In this document: positions 50,849 to 59,473 of the stretch, one piece after another | Numbering within the stretch: position 1 is the stretch's first letter | Layout of the letters: every line of letters starts with the position of its first letter | Source of the DNA: Azophilus sp965221465 | GTDB taxonomy: Bacteria; Pseudomonadota; Gammaproteobacteria; Pseudomonadales; Azotimanducaceae | Length of the DNA: 64,000 bases | Assembly (NCBI GenBank): GCA_965221465.1 | Contig: OZ244892.1 | Coordinates: 992,001-1,056,000 of the forward strand | Reading direction: 5' to 3' | The notes under the pieces: generated by a model | Seen by the model: the letters and a program-made list of their open reading frames with translations, nothing else | What the model was told of the DNA's origin: nothing | Database searches by the model: none | Program-made: the position numbers and the translations under genes

Positions 50849-52588
50849 ATGAGGGTCACCGGCATTGGGGATGTAATCACCCCTTGCGCGCGGCCGCCAC
50901 ACCGGACGCGACAGGGGCGCGAAGCTACAGCATCCGCCGACCAAGCGCCAGGGATGGCCCCGCGCCGCGAGACGCGCAACGCGCTGGGCGAGTTGGTGGA
51001 GGCCACGGACGCGCTGAAAGCGACGGTGGTGCACTATCACGACGCCTGGGGCCGTCTGGAGCAGGTTGCGGGCTCGAAGTACGCCTACGACGCCAACGGC
51101 AACGTCACCTCCGGGGGCGGGCGCCGGATCGGTTACACCTCCTACGACCTGCCGACCTCGATTGTGCAGGGCTCGACGGCCTCGGAGTTTGTCTACGGCC
51201 CGGACCGGGAGCGCCTGGTACGGCGGGACAAGTCCGACGGCAAGCTGCGTAGAAAGACCTGGCATCTGTCGGGGGTGGAGCGCATCGAGTCGGCGGACGG
51301 GAGCGTCGAGGTCAAGCGGTATCTGGCGGGCGGTGCGCTGGAGACGGTGGCCTACGATGTCGATGGGGAGGAGACGGGCCGGCGCCTGGACTATCTGCTG
51401 ACGGACCACCTGGGCAGTGTGGTGGCGATAGTCGAGCGAACGGCGACGCCGTCGGGCCAGTACAGGTGGGATGTCCGGGAAGAGCGTGCATTCGACCCCT
51501 GGGGCGGCTGCCGCGACCCGGCCACGTGGAAGGCGTGCGGCACCAAGGACGTGCTGCCGAAGGACAACGGCCTCACCCGGCGCGGGTTCACGGGCCACGA
51601 GACGCTGGCCGCAATCGGCCTGGTACACATGAACGGTCGCATCTACGACCCGGCACTGGGCCGTTTTCTGCAGGCAGACCCGTACGTGCAGAGCGGTTCG
51701 GACCTTCAGGGTCTGAACCGTTACGCCTACGTGCTGAACAACCCGCTGAGCGCGGTGGACCCGTCGGGATATATCGCGGAGTGGCTCGGCCAGGCATTGG
51801 TCCGGTTCGTCATCGCCAGCGTGGTCCAGACGATTGGCCACGAACTCTTCAATGGTGGCAGCGGCGCCGGATTTGCGGGCGCCTTGCGGGGCGGAATGAT
51901 TGCGGGGGCGTCGCCTTGGGGGTTCACCTCCGCGTCTGGAGCATGGCGCACCTCACCGCCGTTCACCGGGCCGCTGAACCGCGGTGTGGTGATGAGCCTG
52001 CAGAACTGCATGGGCGGCACCTTGCAGAACGGCCGCTACGGGCACTGGTTTCCGTCCGCCGGAACGGGTGGCTTCTTCGGCGGCCCGCTTGGTAGCTGGA
52101 TCGGGTTCACGCTGGGGGACCGGTCGGCGTCAATCATGCAGTTCGTACTCATGTTCGCCTCCGACACCCTCCAGTCCGGCAGGAAGTTCGCAAACAGTGC
52201 GGCAAGCACGGCGTTCAACGTAGCGATTTGGATCGTCCCTGTCGGCGCCGTGGGGGCGGTGGGGAATGCGGTCTACAAGATCTACACGTCGCGAAAAGCC
52301 ACAAAGGAGTATTCCACTGTAATTGGTCGAGCTAAAGACCTTCAGAATCTGAGGAAAGGGGAGCGGTCGCTGCTTGATCGCTTACCGAATCAGGGAACTC
52401 CAAAGGCAAATTGGAAACAGAATTCTGGTGTGCTTCGGCAGGCGATGGGTAAAGGTAAGCCAATCCGGGATGCCTCTCCGGGTGACAATAGAGGTCAGTT
52501 CTTAAACGCGGAACGAAATCCGTTAAAGGAACGTGGATGGACTTATGATGAGAAGACAAAGTACTGGTATCCGCCAAACTATTGGTAA
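50849..52588 (+). CDS. Rhs protein 1, N-terminally truncated, with distinct C-terminal toxin tip
   Basis: The 579-residue ORF carries the RHS core end from about residue 40: YAYDANGNVTSGGGRRIG, LDYLLTDHLGSVVAI, GRIYDPALGRFLQADPY and YAYVLNNPLSAVDPSG, the classical junction before a variable tip. The tip (about 310-579) has a hydrophobic Gly/Ala-rich part then RGQFLNAERNPL, KERGWTYDEKTKYWYPP, a layout common in Rhs and other polymorphic toxins; its enzymatic class is not recognised. The tip end is clearly lower in GC than the core. The start is uncertain (ATG 50849 or 50953). The core 51051-51768 is almost identical to 56521-57238. Transport modules are missing, so it is probably a displaced tip. 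Confidence 0.85.
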   Translation: MRVTGIGDVITPCARPPHRTRQGREATASADQAPGMAPRRETRNALGELVEATDALKATVVHYHDAWGRLEQVAGSKYAYDANGNVTSGGGRRIGYTSYDLPTSIVQGSTASEFVYGPDRERLVRRDKSDGKLRRKTWHLSGVERIESADGSVEVKRYLAGGALETVAYDVDGEETGRRLDYLLTDHLGSVVAIVERTATPSGQYRWDVREERAFDPWGGCRDPATWKACGTKDVLPKDNGLTRRGFTGHETLAAIGLVHMNGRIYDPALGRFLQADPYVQSGSDLQGLNRYAYVLNNPLSAVDPSGYIAEWLGQALVRFVIASVVQTIGHELFNGGSGAGFAGALRGGMIAGASPWGFTSASGAWRTSPPFTGPLNRGVVMSLQNCMGGTLQNGRYGHWFPSAGTGGFFGGPLGSWIGFTLGDRSASIMQFVLMFASDTLQSGRKFANSAASTAFNVAIWIVPVGAVGAVGNAVYKIYTSRKATKEYSTVIGRAKDLQNLRKGERSLLDRLPNQGTPKANWKQNSGVLRQAMGKGKPIRDASPGDNRGQFLNAERNPLKERGWTYDEKTKYWYPPNYW

Positions 52589-52599
52589 GAGGGGATCAC

Positions 52600-53172
52600 A
52601 TGCATACGGTAGATCGCTCGGACCTTTGTTTTTCAGAGAACGTACGGGAGCACTTTACTTTTCTTGAAAAGCTAGGTTTTTCTGAAACCGAATCTTCGCC
52701 AACTATCGTTCGTTACAAAAAAGGCGATGTGGAAGTGGATATCTATCATGGTCGCCTGTCATATGAAATTGGTGCAGGGGTTGCTGTTTCTGGGGAGCGA
52801 TATTCAATATCAGAAATCGTTCGTGCTAGTGATCCTGAATCATATGAACATTTTCGCTATGCGATGACTCGCGCACGTGTAGGCGTTGCTAAAGCAGTTG
52901 AAGAGTTGAGTGATTTGATGAGGCGTGTTGGTGGTGAGGCCTTGGCAGGTGATAATGCGTTTGTCAATATGCTTGCAGAACAGCGGGAGCAATGGTCAAA
53001 AGACTATGCATTGGATGTGCTTGCAGAACAGCTACGCCCAAAGGCAAGTGAAGCGTTTCGACAGCGAGACTATCTAATGGCAGCTAATTTGTATTCTCGT
53101 ATACGCGAGTGTTTAAGTAATGCGGAGCTGAAAAAGGCGGATTATGCAATTAGGCATTCAAAGACGAAGTAG
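52600..53172 (+). CDS. Putative immunity protein for Rhs1 tip
   Basis: The 190-residue, low-GC ORF begins at ATG 52600 with AGAGGGGAT upstream, only 11 nt after the Rhs1 stop. Position, AT-rich composition like the toxin tip, and lack of signal peptide or known domain suggest the cytoplasmic immunity protein of Rhs1. Residues 1-60 (HFTFLEKLGFSETES, VRYKKGDVEVDIYHGRLSYE) look like a small beta-rich domain; the rest is helical. No recognisable family was found by eye. Confidence 0.6.
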   Translation: MHTVDRSDLCFSENVREHFTFLEKLGFSETESSPTIVRYKKGDVEVDIYHGRLSYEIGAGVAVSGERYSISEIVRASDPESYEHFRYAMTRARVGVAKAVEELSDLMRRVGGEALAGDNAFVNMLAEQREQWSKDYALDVLAEQLRPKASEAFRQRDYLMAANLYSRIRECLSNAELKKADYAIRHSKTK

Positions 53173-53211
53173 TTATTGCAAGTCACCGCGTTGCGGGGCT
53201 TTGCTTTGGTG

Positions 53212-54012
53212 ATGAAGCACTTTCTGGTTGCGGCATTGTTGGCACTCATTCTCCAAGGCTCAGCGTACGCGTGCGTCAGGACGCCGATGTATCCGAACTC
53301 GTTTCCTCAGTACATTGGGGATGCTCGCAGGATATTTGTGGGCCGCGTAGTCGAAGCCCGATACACCAACAAACAGTTGATGTACAAGTTTGATGTTTTG
53401 GAGTGGATTCGTTCGCCTCCAGCGGACAAGTCGCTCAAATCAGTGGAGAGAGCTATCGATGCTTGGTATCACGGAAAAGGTGTTGACCTGTACAATCACT
53501 CGGGCCTGGGCTTTTGGAATGGCTTGAAGTCTGGTGTGCCGCTATCTTCTGATTGCTCCTACATTCCGAACCTGCGCATTGGCGTTGAGTATTTGGTAAT
53601 TGAAGGGGCTAAGCCGACGGGATATGACTTCGAGGTAGTGTATGAACTCTGGCACGAAGACTATTGGTATAGGTACGTGGCGGCAACATCGGCTGGCCAA
53701 CGAGCGTATCCGTTTGCCTTTGATGAGTTAGAGATTGAAGAAAACGAACTTACCGAAATAAGTTGCAAGGTCAAGCACTTGCAATCCGCGAACATCGGGG
53801 TTTCGTTCCGCCGTCTGGCTAGAGCATGTATCGAGGCAGGTTCGGTGGCCGACTCGGTGGTGTTTATTCGGAAATCCATCCTCGGCGAGGATGTGCTTCT
53901 TCCGGTAAAGGGCAACGTTGTAATGGCGCGCATGGCGGATTTGTTTGAATTGCCTAGAAACGAACAAGGTGAATTGCTGCACAAGGATTCGCCGGAAACA
54001 GCTCATGAGTGA
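53212..54012 (+). CDS. Exported TIMP/NTR-like protein
   Basis: ATG 53212 begins a signal peptide (MKHFLVAALLALILQGSAYA, then Cys). Downstream, GDARRIFVGRVVEARYTNKQ and YKFDVLEWIRSPP, with a later SDCSYIPNLRIGVEYLVIEG, resemble the netrin/TIMP-like secreted bacterial proteins in which an N-terminal Cys pairs with a later Cys. It has 266 residues and moderate GC. It lies between the Rhs1 immunity gene and an Rhs fragment, so it may be another tip-associated gene. Function is not established. Confidence 0.55.
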   Translation: MKHFLVAALLALILQGSAYACVRTPMYPNSFPQYIGDARRIFVGRVVEARYTNKQLMYKFDVLEWIRSPPADKSLKSVERAIDAWYHGKGVDLYNHSGLGFWNGLKSGVPLSSDCSYIPNLRIGVEYLVIEGAKPTGYDFEVVYELWHEDYWYRYVAATSAGQRAYPFAFDELEIEENELTEISCKVKHLQSANIGVSFRRLARACIEAGSVADSVVFIRKSILGEDVLLPVKGNVVMARMADLFELPRNEQGELLHKDSPETAHE

Positions 54013-54084
54013 TTGGCGGTGGTTTATAGGATGGACTTGACGCGCTCTAAGAAGCCGCCCTCTATTCTCACGCTCACCTATACA

Positions 54085-54340
54085 CGCTCATTGTCCTCCG
54101 ACGGCCGGGGCCGGCGAACCGTGCTCGAGGATCCAGACAAGAGGAACTGGACGTTCGAGTACAACGGCTTCGGGGAACTGGTGCGGCGCGACCGCGGCGG
54201 GCCACTTTTCGACGTTGAAGCACGACGCCCACGGCCGGGTATTCCAGCGCGTCGAGGCCTCGCGCACGGTGGTGGAGTACACGGACTTCGGGGTGCGCCA
54301 CTTCTACAACTCCCGCGGCCACTTGGCCAAGGTCGGGTAG
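54085..54340 (+). pseudogene. Rhs core fragment with frameshift
   Basis: The first part translates as Rhs sequence (SSDGRGRRTVLEDPDKRNWT, FEYNGFGELVRR). Near 54210 the Rhs frame shifts and continues as HGRVFQRVEASRTVVEYTDF and GVRHFYNSRGHLAKVG before a stop at 54340. The second part aligns with Rhs2 at about 56005-56125. Both ends are cut, so it is a remnant. Confidence 0.75.
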
Positions 54341-54350
54341 GTGTGTTTCG

Positions 54351-54896
54351 ATGGTAGCGGCTGTGATTTGTGCTCTGCTAGTTTCGTTGGTCTCAGGTGT
54401 CGACTACCCAGCACGGCGGGACTGCGCGCATCCGATTATTCGAGAATCCAAGGAGTACTGCGAAATATCGTTCTTCGAGGCGCTTATGGCGCCCGAAATT
54501 AACAGGGACGTTGTGGTTATCGGTTATCTGGATTTTATGGAGCTTCCTAATCTTGCGGCGTTCAGGCGTGATACGATCGAGGGACCAGTTATCTCTGCCG
54601 AGACATTTGTGTTGGCCGGCCCCGCCCTTGACAACTATGAGGGGCCGGGATTCTATCGAATGTGGGGTCATTTTCGACCTCCCCAGGAGTTCCCGAACAC
54701 TGAATGGGACTCGATAGAACTGTACGTTGAACACATGGAATACTGGAAGCGACCATGGTCGCAGATCAGGGAACACAGTGGATCGTTGGAAAGCACTTGG
54801 GCTACCGAGTCTTCGGCAGGCATCTTGAATCACGGCCGGGTTTACCAGAGCTTCGACACAAATTGTCAATGTCAACCGAAAATTGGTAAGCGGTAA
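54351..54896 (+). CDS. Hypothetical exported protein, possibly frameshifted near its C-terminus
   Basis: The 181-residue ORF starts with a hydrophobic leader (MVAAVICALLVSLVSGV) and has DCAHPIIRESKEYCEISFFE and VVVIGYLDFMELPNLAAF. It is low-GC and unlike its Rhs neighbours. From about 54860 the frame seems to shift: another frame reads IVNVNRKLVSGKPTPAYVVV, AKDADGRYITCRHGEI and stops at 54970-54972, just before the IS66 fragment at 54976. It may be an immunity gene of a lost toxin. No family is recognised. Confidence 0.5.
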   Translation: MVAAVICALLVSLVSGVDYPARRDCAHPIIRESKEYCEISFFEALMAPEINRDVVVIGYLDFMELPNLAAFRRDTIEGPVISAETFVLAGPALDNYEGPGFYRMWGHFRPPQEFPNTEWDSIELYVEHMEYWKRPWSQIREHSGSLESTWATESSAGILNHGRVYQSFDTNCQCQPKIGKR

Positions 54897-54975
54897 GCCG
54901 ACCCCTGCTTACGTTGTTGTTGCTAAAGATGCGGATGGCCGGTACATCACTTGCCGGCACGGAGAAATATAAATG

Positions 54976-55083
54976 GTAAGCGGTGCGTCAGCCCCACCTG
55001 CACATCAGCTTGAAGCTGGTGTAATGGCCCAAGGCAGCAACCGGTCGATCTCCGAGGCCGGATGCCCATTGGCGATGGCTTCG
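54976..55083 (-). mobile_element. IS66 transposase 3' end fragment
   Basis: The fragment starts GTAAGCGGTGCGTCAGCCCC, an IS66-type terminal sequence, and on the minus strand encodes the transposase end (AIANGHPASEIDRLLP). It is nearly identical to 62891-63000. It ends at about 55083, where sequence of a toxin tail begins. Only the transposase C-terminus and one terminal repeat remain. Confidence 0.8.
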
Positions 55084-55142
55084 ACTTCCGTCGCAATCCC
55101 GAGAACTGGCATGACCTGAATGTGCGGGATGCAAATCAATGA
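55084..55142 (+). pseudogene. Toxin-tip tail remnant (C-terminal residues only)
   Basis: Directly after the IS66 fragment one frame reads DFRRNPENWHDLNVRDANQ and stops at TGA 55140-55142, overlapping the ATG of the next gene as ATGA. This looks like the end of an Rhs-type toxin whose remainder was lost when the IS66 fragment was introduced. It is a short stretch, so the call relies mainly on position and overlap. Confidence 0.45.
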
Positions 55143-55558
55143 GAAAAGGCGCGAAAGTACTGGCAAAAGCACTGATCGTATTGTTTTCCTTACCGCTGCT
55201 CATCGTTATGTTGCTGCAGGTCTTGGGATACGCGTTAGACTTAATGCTCCCCTGCTCCGATTCTATCCTGCACGAAAGCACCTCTCCAGGCGGTTCATAC
55301 ACTGCCGTGATTTCGGAGGGAGACTGTGGCGCCACGACCCCGGTTTCCACGCATCTTGTGATCAGGTCGGCGCGAGGTGAAGAACTTGTACTAATTTACG
55401 AAGGGCACCTGGACCTTACACTTCGATGGTTGTCTCCCACCGAACTGTGGATAGTCAATCAGACTAGGGAGCCGCAACGTCCAATCAAGATATACCGAAA
55501 GGAAGATCGTCATGACGGCTTGAGCATCACCTATGACGGCTTTTCAGATTCGTGGTAG
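55139..55558 (+). CDS. Putative membrane-anchored immunity protein
   Basis: The 139-residue protein has one strong N-terminal membrane helix (KALIVLFSLPLLIVMLLQVL) and a small soluble domain (SYTAVISEGDCGATTPVSTH, LVIRSARGEELVLIYEGHLD). Its ATG forms an ATGA overlap with the toxin-tail remnant. It is lower in GC than the Rhs core. These features suit an immunity protein facing the periplasm. No known family is recognised. Confidence 0.5.
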   Translation: MRKGAKVLAKALIVLFSLPLLIVMLLQVLGYALDLMLPCSDSILHESTSPGGSYTAVISEGDCGATTPVSTHLVIRSARGEELVLIYEGHLDLTLRWLSPTELWIVNQTREPQRPIKIYRKEDRHDGLSITYDGFSDSW

Positions 55559-55679
55559 CTGGATAATCAGCAGTGGTACATTCGACAGGTCGGCTCGCCC
55601 GACGCGAAGAAGGCGGAGCAGCCCGCCTGAAGTGGTTCTGCCACGGCCGTGAGCCGCCATTTGTTGTATCCCGCTTAGC

Positions 55680-55745
55680 TACAGCACGGGAATCCCGCAG
55701 TATTGCTGATGGAAGAGAGTGAGATTCTCCGCATTGTTCAGCCGT
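55680..55745 (+). repeat. Leader segment shared with 62388-62463
   Basis: CAGCACGGGAATCCCGCAGT through GATGGAAGAGAGTGAGATTC to GCATTGTTCAGCC is repeated, with a few changes, at 62388-62448. In both places it lies immediately upstream of Rhs core sequence, suggesting a copied unit. It does not look like the end of a known IS. Confidence 0.6.
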
Positions 55746-57899
55746 TTGCAGTGTAGTGGGTACGAGATCTGCCACGAAGGCCTCGGCCGGGTGACAATGC
55801 GAGACGACTTCCGCGGCGGTGCCAAGACCCGCGACGGCCAGACATCGTGGACCTACGACAGGGCGTCGAACGGCCTTGGGCGGCTGTACATGGTCAAGGA
55901 GCAGATGTCCGGCTTCTCGCGCACGCACACCTACGACAGCCTGGGCCGCGAACGGGAGGTGACCAGCAAACTGGGCAGCGAGACGCGCTACGAGCGCACC
56001 ACCTACGACGGCCACGGCCGGGTATTCCAGCGCTTCGATGCCTCGCGCACGGCGGCGGACTACACGGACTTCGGGGTGCGCCACTTCTACAACGCTCGCG
56101 GCCACCTGGCCAGGGTGGGGGATGCGCGGGTGCGCAACGGCGTTTCGAAGACCACCTACGTCGCCGTGGAACAGACCGACGCGGCAGGCCGGGTAATCAA
56201 GGAGCAACTCGGCGACGGCGGTCTGACGCGCATCCACACGCACGACGGTCAAACCGGCCGGCTGCGAGGCATCCTCACTCAGAAACTCGGCGGCGAGAAG
56301 CTGCAAAACCTGACGATGACGTGGGACGTCGGGGGCAACCTGAAGTCTCGGAACGACGAGCAGCACGGCCTGTCCGAGATCTTTGAATACGACGAGCTCG
56401 ACCGCCTGGAGAAACACCACGTCGGAACCGGGCCGATGGAGGAGATCACCTACGACGGCTACGGCCACATCCGCACCCGCACCGGAATGGGGACGTACCG
56501 GTACACGAAGGCGCACCCGGGCCGTCTGGAGCAGGTTGCGGGCTCGAAGTACGCCTACGACGCCAACGGCAACGTCACCTCCGGGGGCGGGCGCCGGATC
56601 GGTTACACCTCCTACGACCTGCCGACCTCGATTGTGCAGGGCTCGACGGCCTCGGAGTTTGTCTACGGCCCGGACCGGGAGCGCCTGGTGCGGCGGGACA
56701 AGTCGGACGGCAAGCTGCTTAGAAAGACCTGGCATCTATCGGGGGTGGAGCGGATCGAGTCGGCGGACGGGAGCGTCGAGGTCAAGCGGTATCTGGCGGG
56801 CGGTGCGCTGGAGACGGTGGCCTACGATGCCGAGGGGGAGGAGACGGGCCGGCGCCTGGACTATCTGCTGACGGACCACCTGGGCAGTGTGGTGGCGGTC
56901 GTCGAGCGAACGGCGACGCCGTCGGGCCAGTACAGGTGGGATGTCCGGGAGGAGCGGGCATTCGACCCCTGGGGCGGCTGCCGCGACCCGGCCACGTGGA
57001 AGGCGTGCGGCACCAAGGACGTGCTGCCGAAGGACGACGGCCTCACCCGGCGCGGGTTCACGGGCCACGAGACGCTGGCCGCAATCGGCCTGGTGCACAT
57101 GAACGGTCGCATCTACGACCCGGCACTGGGCCGATTTCTGCAGGCAGACCCGTACGTGCAGAGCGGTTCGGACCTGCAGGGTCTGAATCGTTACGCGTAC
57201 GTGCTGAACAACCCGCTGAGCGCGGTGGACCCGTCGGGGCATTACGTGTTCAGGCTGGCCGCGGCGGTGCTTACGGCGGGGGCGGGGCCCGTGACGAAGA
57301 TCATCGCATTCACGGTGGCCGGCTTTGCGGATGCGATGGTGGCGGGTGCGGACTTCGGGCAGGCGGTGCGGTCGGGTATGATTTCGGGGATTACGGCGGC
57401 GGCGTTCAGCAGTCTGTCTGCGAACCTACCGGTGGCGGAGACATTCGAGGATCAACTGCTGCACGGCGCGTCGTACGGATTTGTGGGCGGCGTGACGAGC
57501 GTGATCGGCGGCGGCCGGTTCGGCCATGGATTCGTAAGTGCGGGGCTGGGCGCAGGGTTCGGCGGCCCGCTGGTGAAACGGCTGGTTGAACGGGGCCTGA
57601 GCGTGGCCGCGGCGCGGACGATAGCGGCGACGCTGATTGGGGGAACGTCCTCGGCGGCCACGGGCGGGAAGTTCGCTAACGGGGCGGCCTGGGCGGCGTT
57701 CTCCGCGGCGGCCAGTGAGGTCGTAGGCAATATGATTGCTAAAAACAAAGCCTTAAGAGCCCGGTTTGAAAAGCTAATTGCTTCAGCGGGACCCGGCCGC
57801 GATGTGGGCGGAGTAGTGTTCCACAACGCCGATGGTGCCGAAATAAGCGATGATCAAGCGGCTAGCAGCCTGTCGGACTTAGCCATGATTTTCTTATAA
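55719..57899 (+). CDS. Rhs protein 2, core plus start of toxin tip, interrupted by IS1182-like element
   Basis: The 726-residue ORF (start uncertain: GTG 55719 or ATG 55798) has RHS repeats (WTYDRASNGLGRLYMVKEQM, TYDSLGREREVTSKLG, HGRVFQRFDASRTAADYTDF), the core end GRIYDPALGRFLQADPY and junction YAYVLNNPLSAVDPSG at about 507. A Gly/Ala-rich hydrophobic tip part follows, then GRDVGGVVFHNADGAEISDD. The last 11 codons come from the IS left end (57866 on). Deleting IS 57866-59473 plus one CTAG copy rejoins the frame to 59478-59916, restoring an ORF of 861 residues. The N-terminal transport and PAAR modules are absent. Confidence 0.88.
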   Translation: MRFSALFSRLQCSGYEICHEGLGRVTMRDDFRGGAKTRDGQTSWTYDRASNGLGRLYMVKEQMSGFSRTHTYDSLGREREVTSKLGSETRYERTTYDGHGRVFQRFDASRTAADYTDFGVRHFYNARGHLARVGDARVRNGVSKTTYVAVEQTDAAGRVIKEQLGDGGLTRIHTHDGQTGRLRGILTQKLGGEKLQNLTMTWDVGGNLKSRNDEQHGLSEIFEYDELDRLEKHHVGTGPMEEITYDGYGHIRTRTGMGTYRYTKAHPGRLEQVAGSKYAYDANGNVTSGGGRRIGYTSYDLPTSIVQGSTASEFVYGPDRERLVRRDKSDGKLLRKTWHLSGVERIESADGSVEVKRYLAGGALETVAYDAEGEETGRRLDYLLTDHLGSVVAVVERTATPSGQYRWDVREERAFDPWGGCRDPATWKACGTKDVLPKDDGLTRRGFTGHETLAAIGLVHMNGRIYDPALGRFLQADPYVQSGSDLQGLNRYAYVLNNPLSAVDPSGHYVFRLAAAVLTAGAGPVTKIIAFTVAGFADAMVAGADFGQAVRSGMISGITAAAFSSLSANLPVAETFEDQLLHGASYGFVGGVTSVIGGGRFGHGFVSAGLGAGFGGPLVKRLVERGLSVAAARTIAATLIGGTSSAATGGKFANGAAWAAFSAAASEVVGNMIAKNKALRARFEKLIASAGPGRDVGGVVFHNADGAEISDDQAASSLSDLAMIFL

Positions 57900-59473
57900 T
57901 AGGCGTTGTGCCAGCGGCCAGGTATTCGAGATGCCTAAGTTTGTCGAGCGCGATCCGTCCCAACTGTATCTGCTTCCTCCGGACATCCGCGATTGGGTGC
58001 CGGAAGACGACCTGGCGCATTTTGTGCTGGAGGCCGTGGAGCGGGTTCCGATGAGTGCATTCCAGGTAAACGAACGAGGCACGGGGTCGGCGCAGTACCA
58101 CCCGCGGATGATGCTGGCGCTGCTGATTTACTGTTACGCCAACGGGATCTTCGGCTCGCGCCGGATCGAGCGGGCGACGTACCGGGATTTGGGCGTTCGC
58201 TATGTGTCGGCGGACTGCCACCCGGACCACGACACGATCTGTGCGTTTCGTCGTCAGAATCTCGAGGCGGTGAGCGAGGCCTTTTTGCAGGTGTTGCTGA
58301 TGGCGCGTGAGTTGAAGCTGTTGAAGGTGGGCACGGTGAGCGTGGACGGCACGCAGCTTCGGGCGAACGCGAGCAAGCGCAACAGCCTTCGTCACGATCG
58401 GGCGGTGGCACTGCGCAAGCAGTTGCGCGGCGAGATCGACGATCTGTTGGGCGCGGCGGAACGCGCGGATGTGCAGGATGCGCCGGATCCGCAGAGCTTG
58501 CCGAAGGAACTGAAGCGTCGGGAGACGCTGAAGTCGAAGCTGGACAAGGCCTGTGCGGAGTTGGAGCGTCGGGCGAAGGCGCGGGCGGCCTCGGAGCGAG
58601 CGGAGTACGAGCGCAAGGTCGCGGCGCGGGAGCAACGAGAGGGCCAGCGCAAGGGGCAGCGGATCAAGCCGCCGCAGGAGGAGCCGCGGGACGAGGAACA
58701 GATCAACCTGACGGATTCGGACAGCGCACTGATGCGCAAGAACAAGGGCAGCGAGTATCGGCAGTGCTACAACGCCCAGGCGGTAGTGGATGCCGAGGGG
58801 AGTCAATTGGTTCTGGGGAGTCGCGTGAGCACGTGCGCCAGCGACCGGGGCGAGTTGGTGGCGGACGTGGATTCGATACCCGGCGCGCTGGGTTCCCCGG
58901 ATCGGGTATTGGCAGACAACGGGTACGCGACGGGCACCGAGGTTGCGGAACTGGAGAACCGGGGCCTGGACGTTCTGGTGGCGGTCGGCACCGAAGACCG
59001 TCGGCGTCAGCACGATTTTCGCCCGGAGACGCCGGTCAAGGCAGTCAAGGAGCCCAAGGCGGAGTGGCTCAAGCGCATGCAGGAGAAGATGTCGAGCGAC
59101 GAGAATCGTGCGCATTACCGGTTGCGCAAGCAGACGGTGGAGCCGGTGTTTGGGATCGTCAAGGAGGCGATGGGATTCCGGCAGTTTTTGCTGCGCGGCT
59201 TGGAGAAGGTGGAGGCGGAGTGGGCCTTGGTGACGCTGGCTTATAACTGCAAGCGATTGAACAACATGAGATTGGCATGAGTTGGTTATAAGGGTTGCTA
59301 TTTCCCATGTTTTTATTGTCTCACAGGCCGTCAGACGGCGATTGAAACGCCGTAATGCCGACGGACCGGCTTGTTGATTTTCTCCCCTTAAATCTAGCCC
59401 CAGATCAGCGAATGGACCGCAAGTCATACACGCCCCATGATTGCTTCGACAAAGCCCCAAGCCCGACAGGCTG
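57866..59473 (+). mobile_element. Complete IS1182-like insertion sequence with CTAG target duplication
   Basis: The 1608-bp element is bounded by inverted repeats: left end CAGCCTGTCGGACTTAGCC at 57866, right end ...GGGGCTTTGTCG, whose complement gives CAGCCTGTCGGGCTTGG at 59473. CTAG flanks both sides (57862-57865 and 59474-59477). It carries one transposase gene (57931-59280) and about 190 bp of non-coding sequence at the right end. Insertion is inside the Rhs2 toxin tip. Confidence 0.9.
57931..59280 (+). CDS. IS1182 family transposase
   Basis: The 449-residue transposase has the IS1182/IS5-type N-terminal domain (FVERDPSQLYLLPPDIRDWV, YHPRMMLALLIYCYANGIFG, SRRIERATYRDLGVRYVSAD) and the DDE residues in VGTVSVDGTQLRANAS, RVLADNGYATG and KQTVEPVFGIVKEAMGFRQF. 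A long charged helical insert lies between about 150 and 260. All key residues appear intact, so it may be functional. It has its own ATG 57931. Confidence 0.92.
   Translation: MPKFVERDPSQLYLLPPDIRDWVPEDDLAHFVLEAVERVPMSAFQVNERGTGSAQYHPRMMLALLIYCYANGIFGSRRIERATYRDLGVRYVSADCHPDHDTICAFRRQNLEAVSEAFLQVLLMARELKLLKVGTVSVDGTQLRANASKRNSLRHDRAVALRKQLRGEIDDLLGAAERADVQDAPDPQSLPKELKRRETLKSKLDKACAELERRAKARAASERAEYERKVAAREQREGQRKGQRIKPPQEEPRDEEQINLTDSDSALMRKNKGSEYRQCYNAQAVVDAEGSQLVLGSRVSTCASDRGELVADVDSIPGALGSPDRVLADNGYATGTEVAELENRGLDVLVAVGTEDRRRQHDFRPETPVKAVKEPKAEWLKRMQEKMSSDENRAHYRLRKQTVEPVFGIVKEAMGFRQFLLRGLEKVEAEWALVTLAYNCKRLNNMRLA

Noticed and set aside
54887..54910. GTAAGCGGTAAGCCGACCCC looked like another IS66 terminal sequence
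   Set aside because: It lies within sequence that can be read as coding (KLVSGKPTPAYVVV) and has no transposase remnant attached; the true IS66 end is at 54976.
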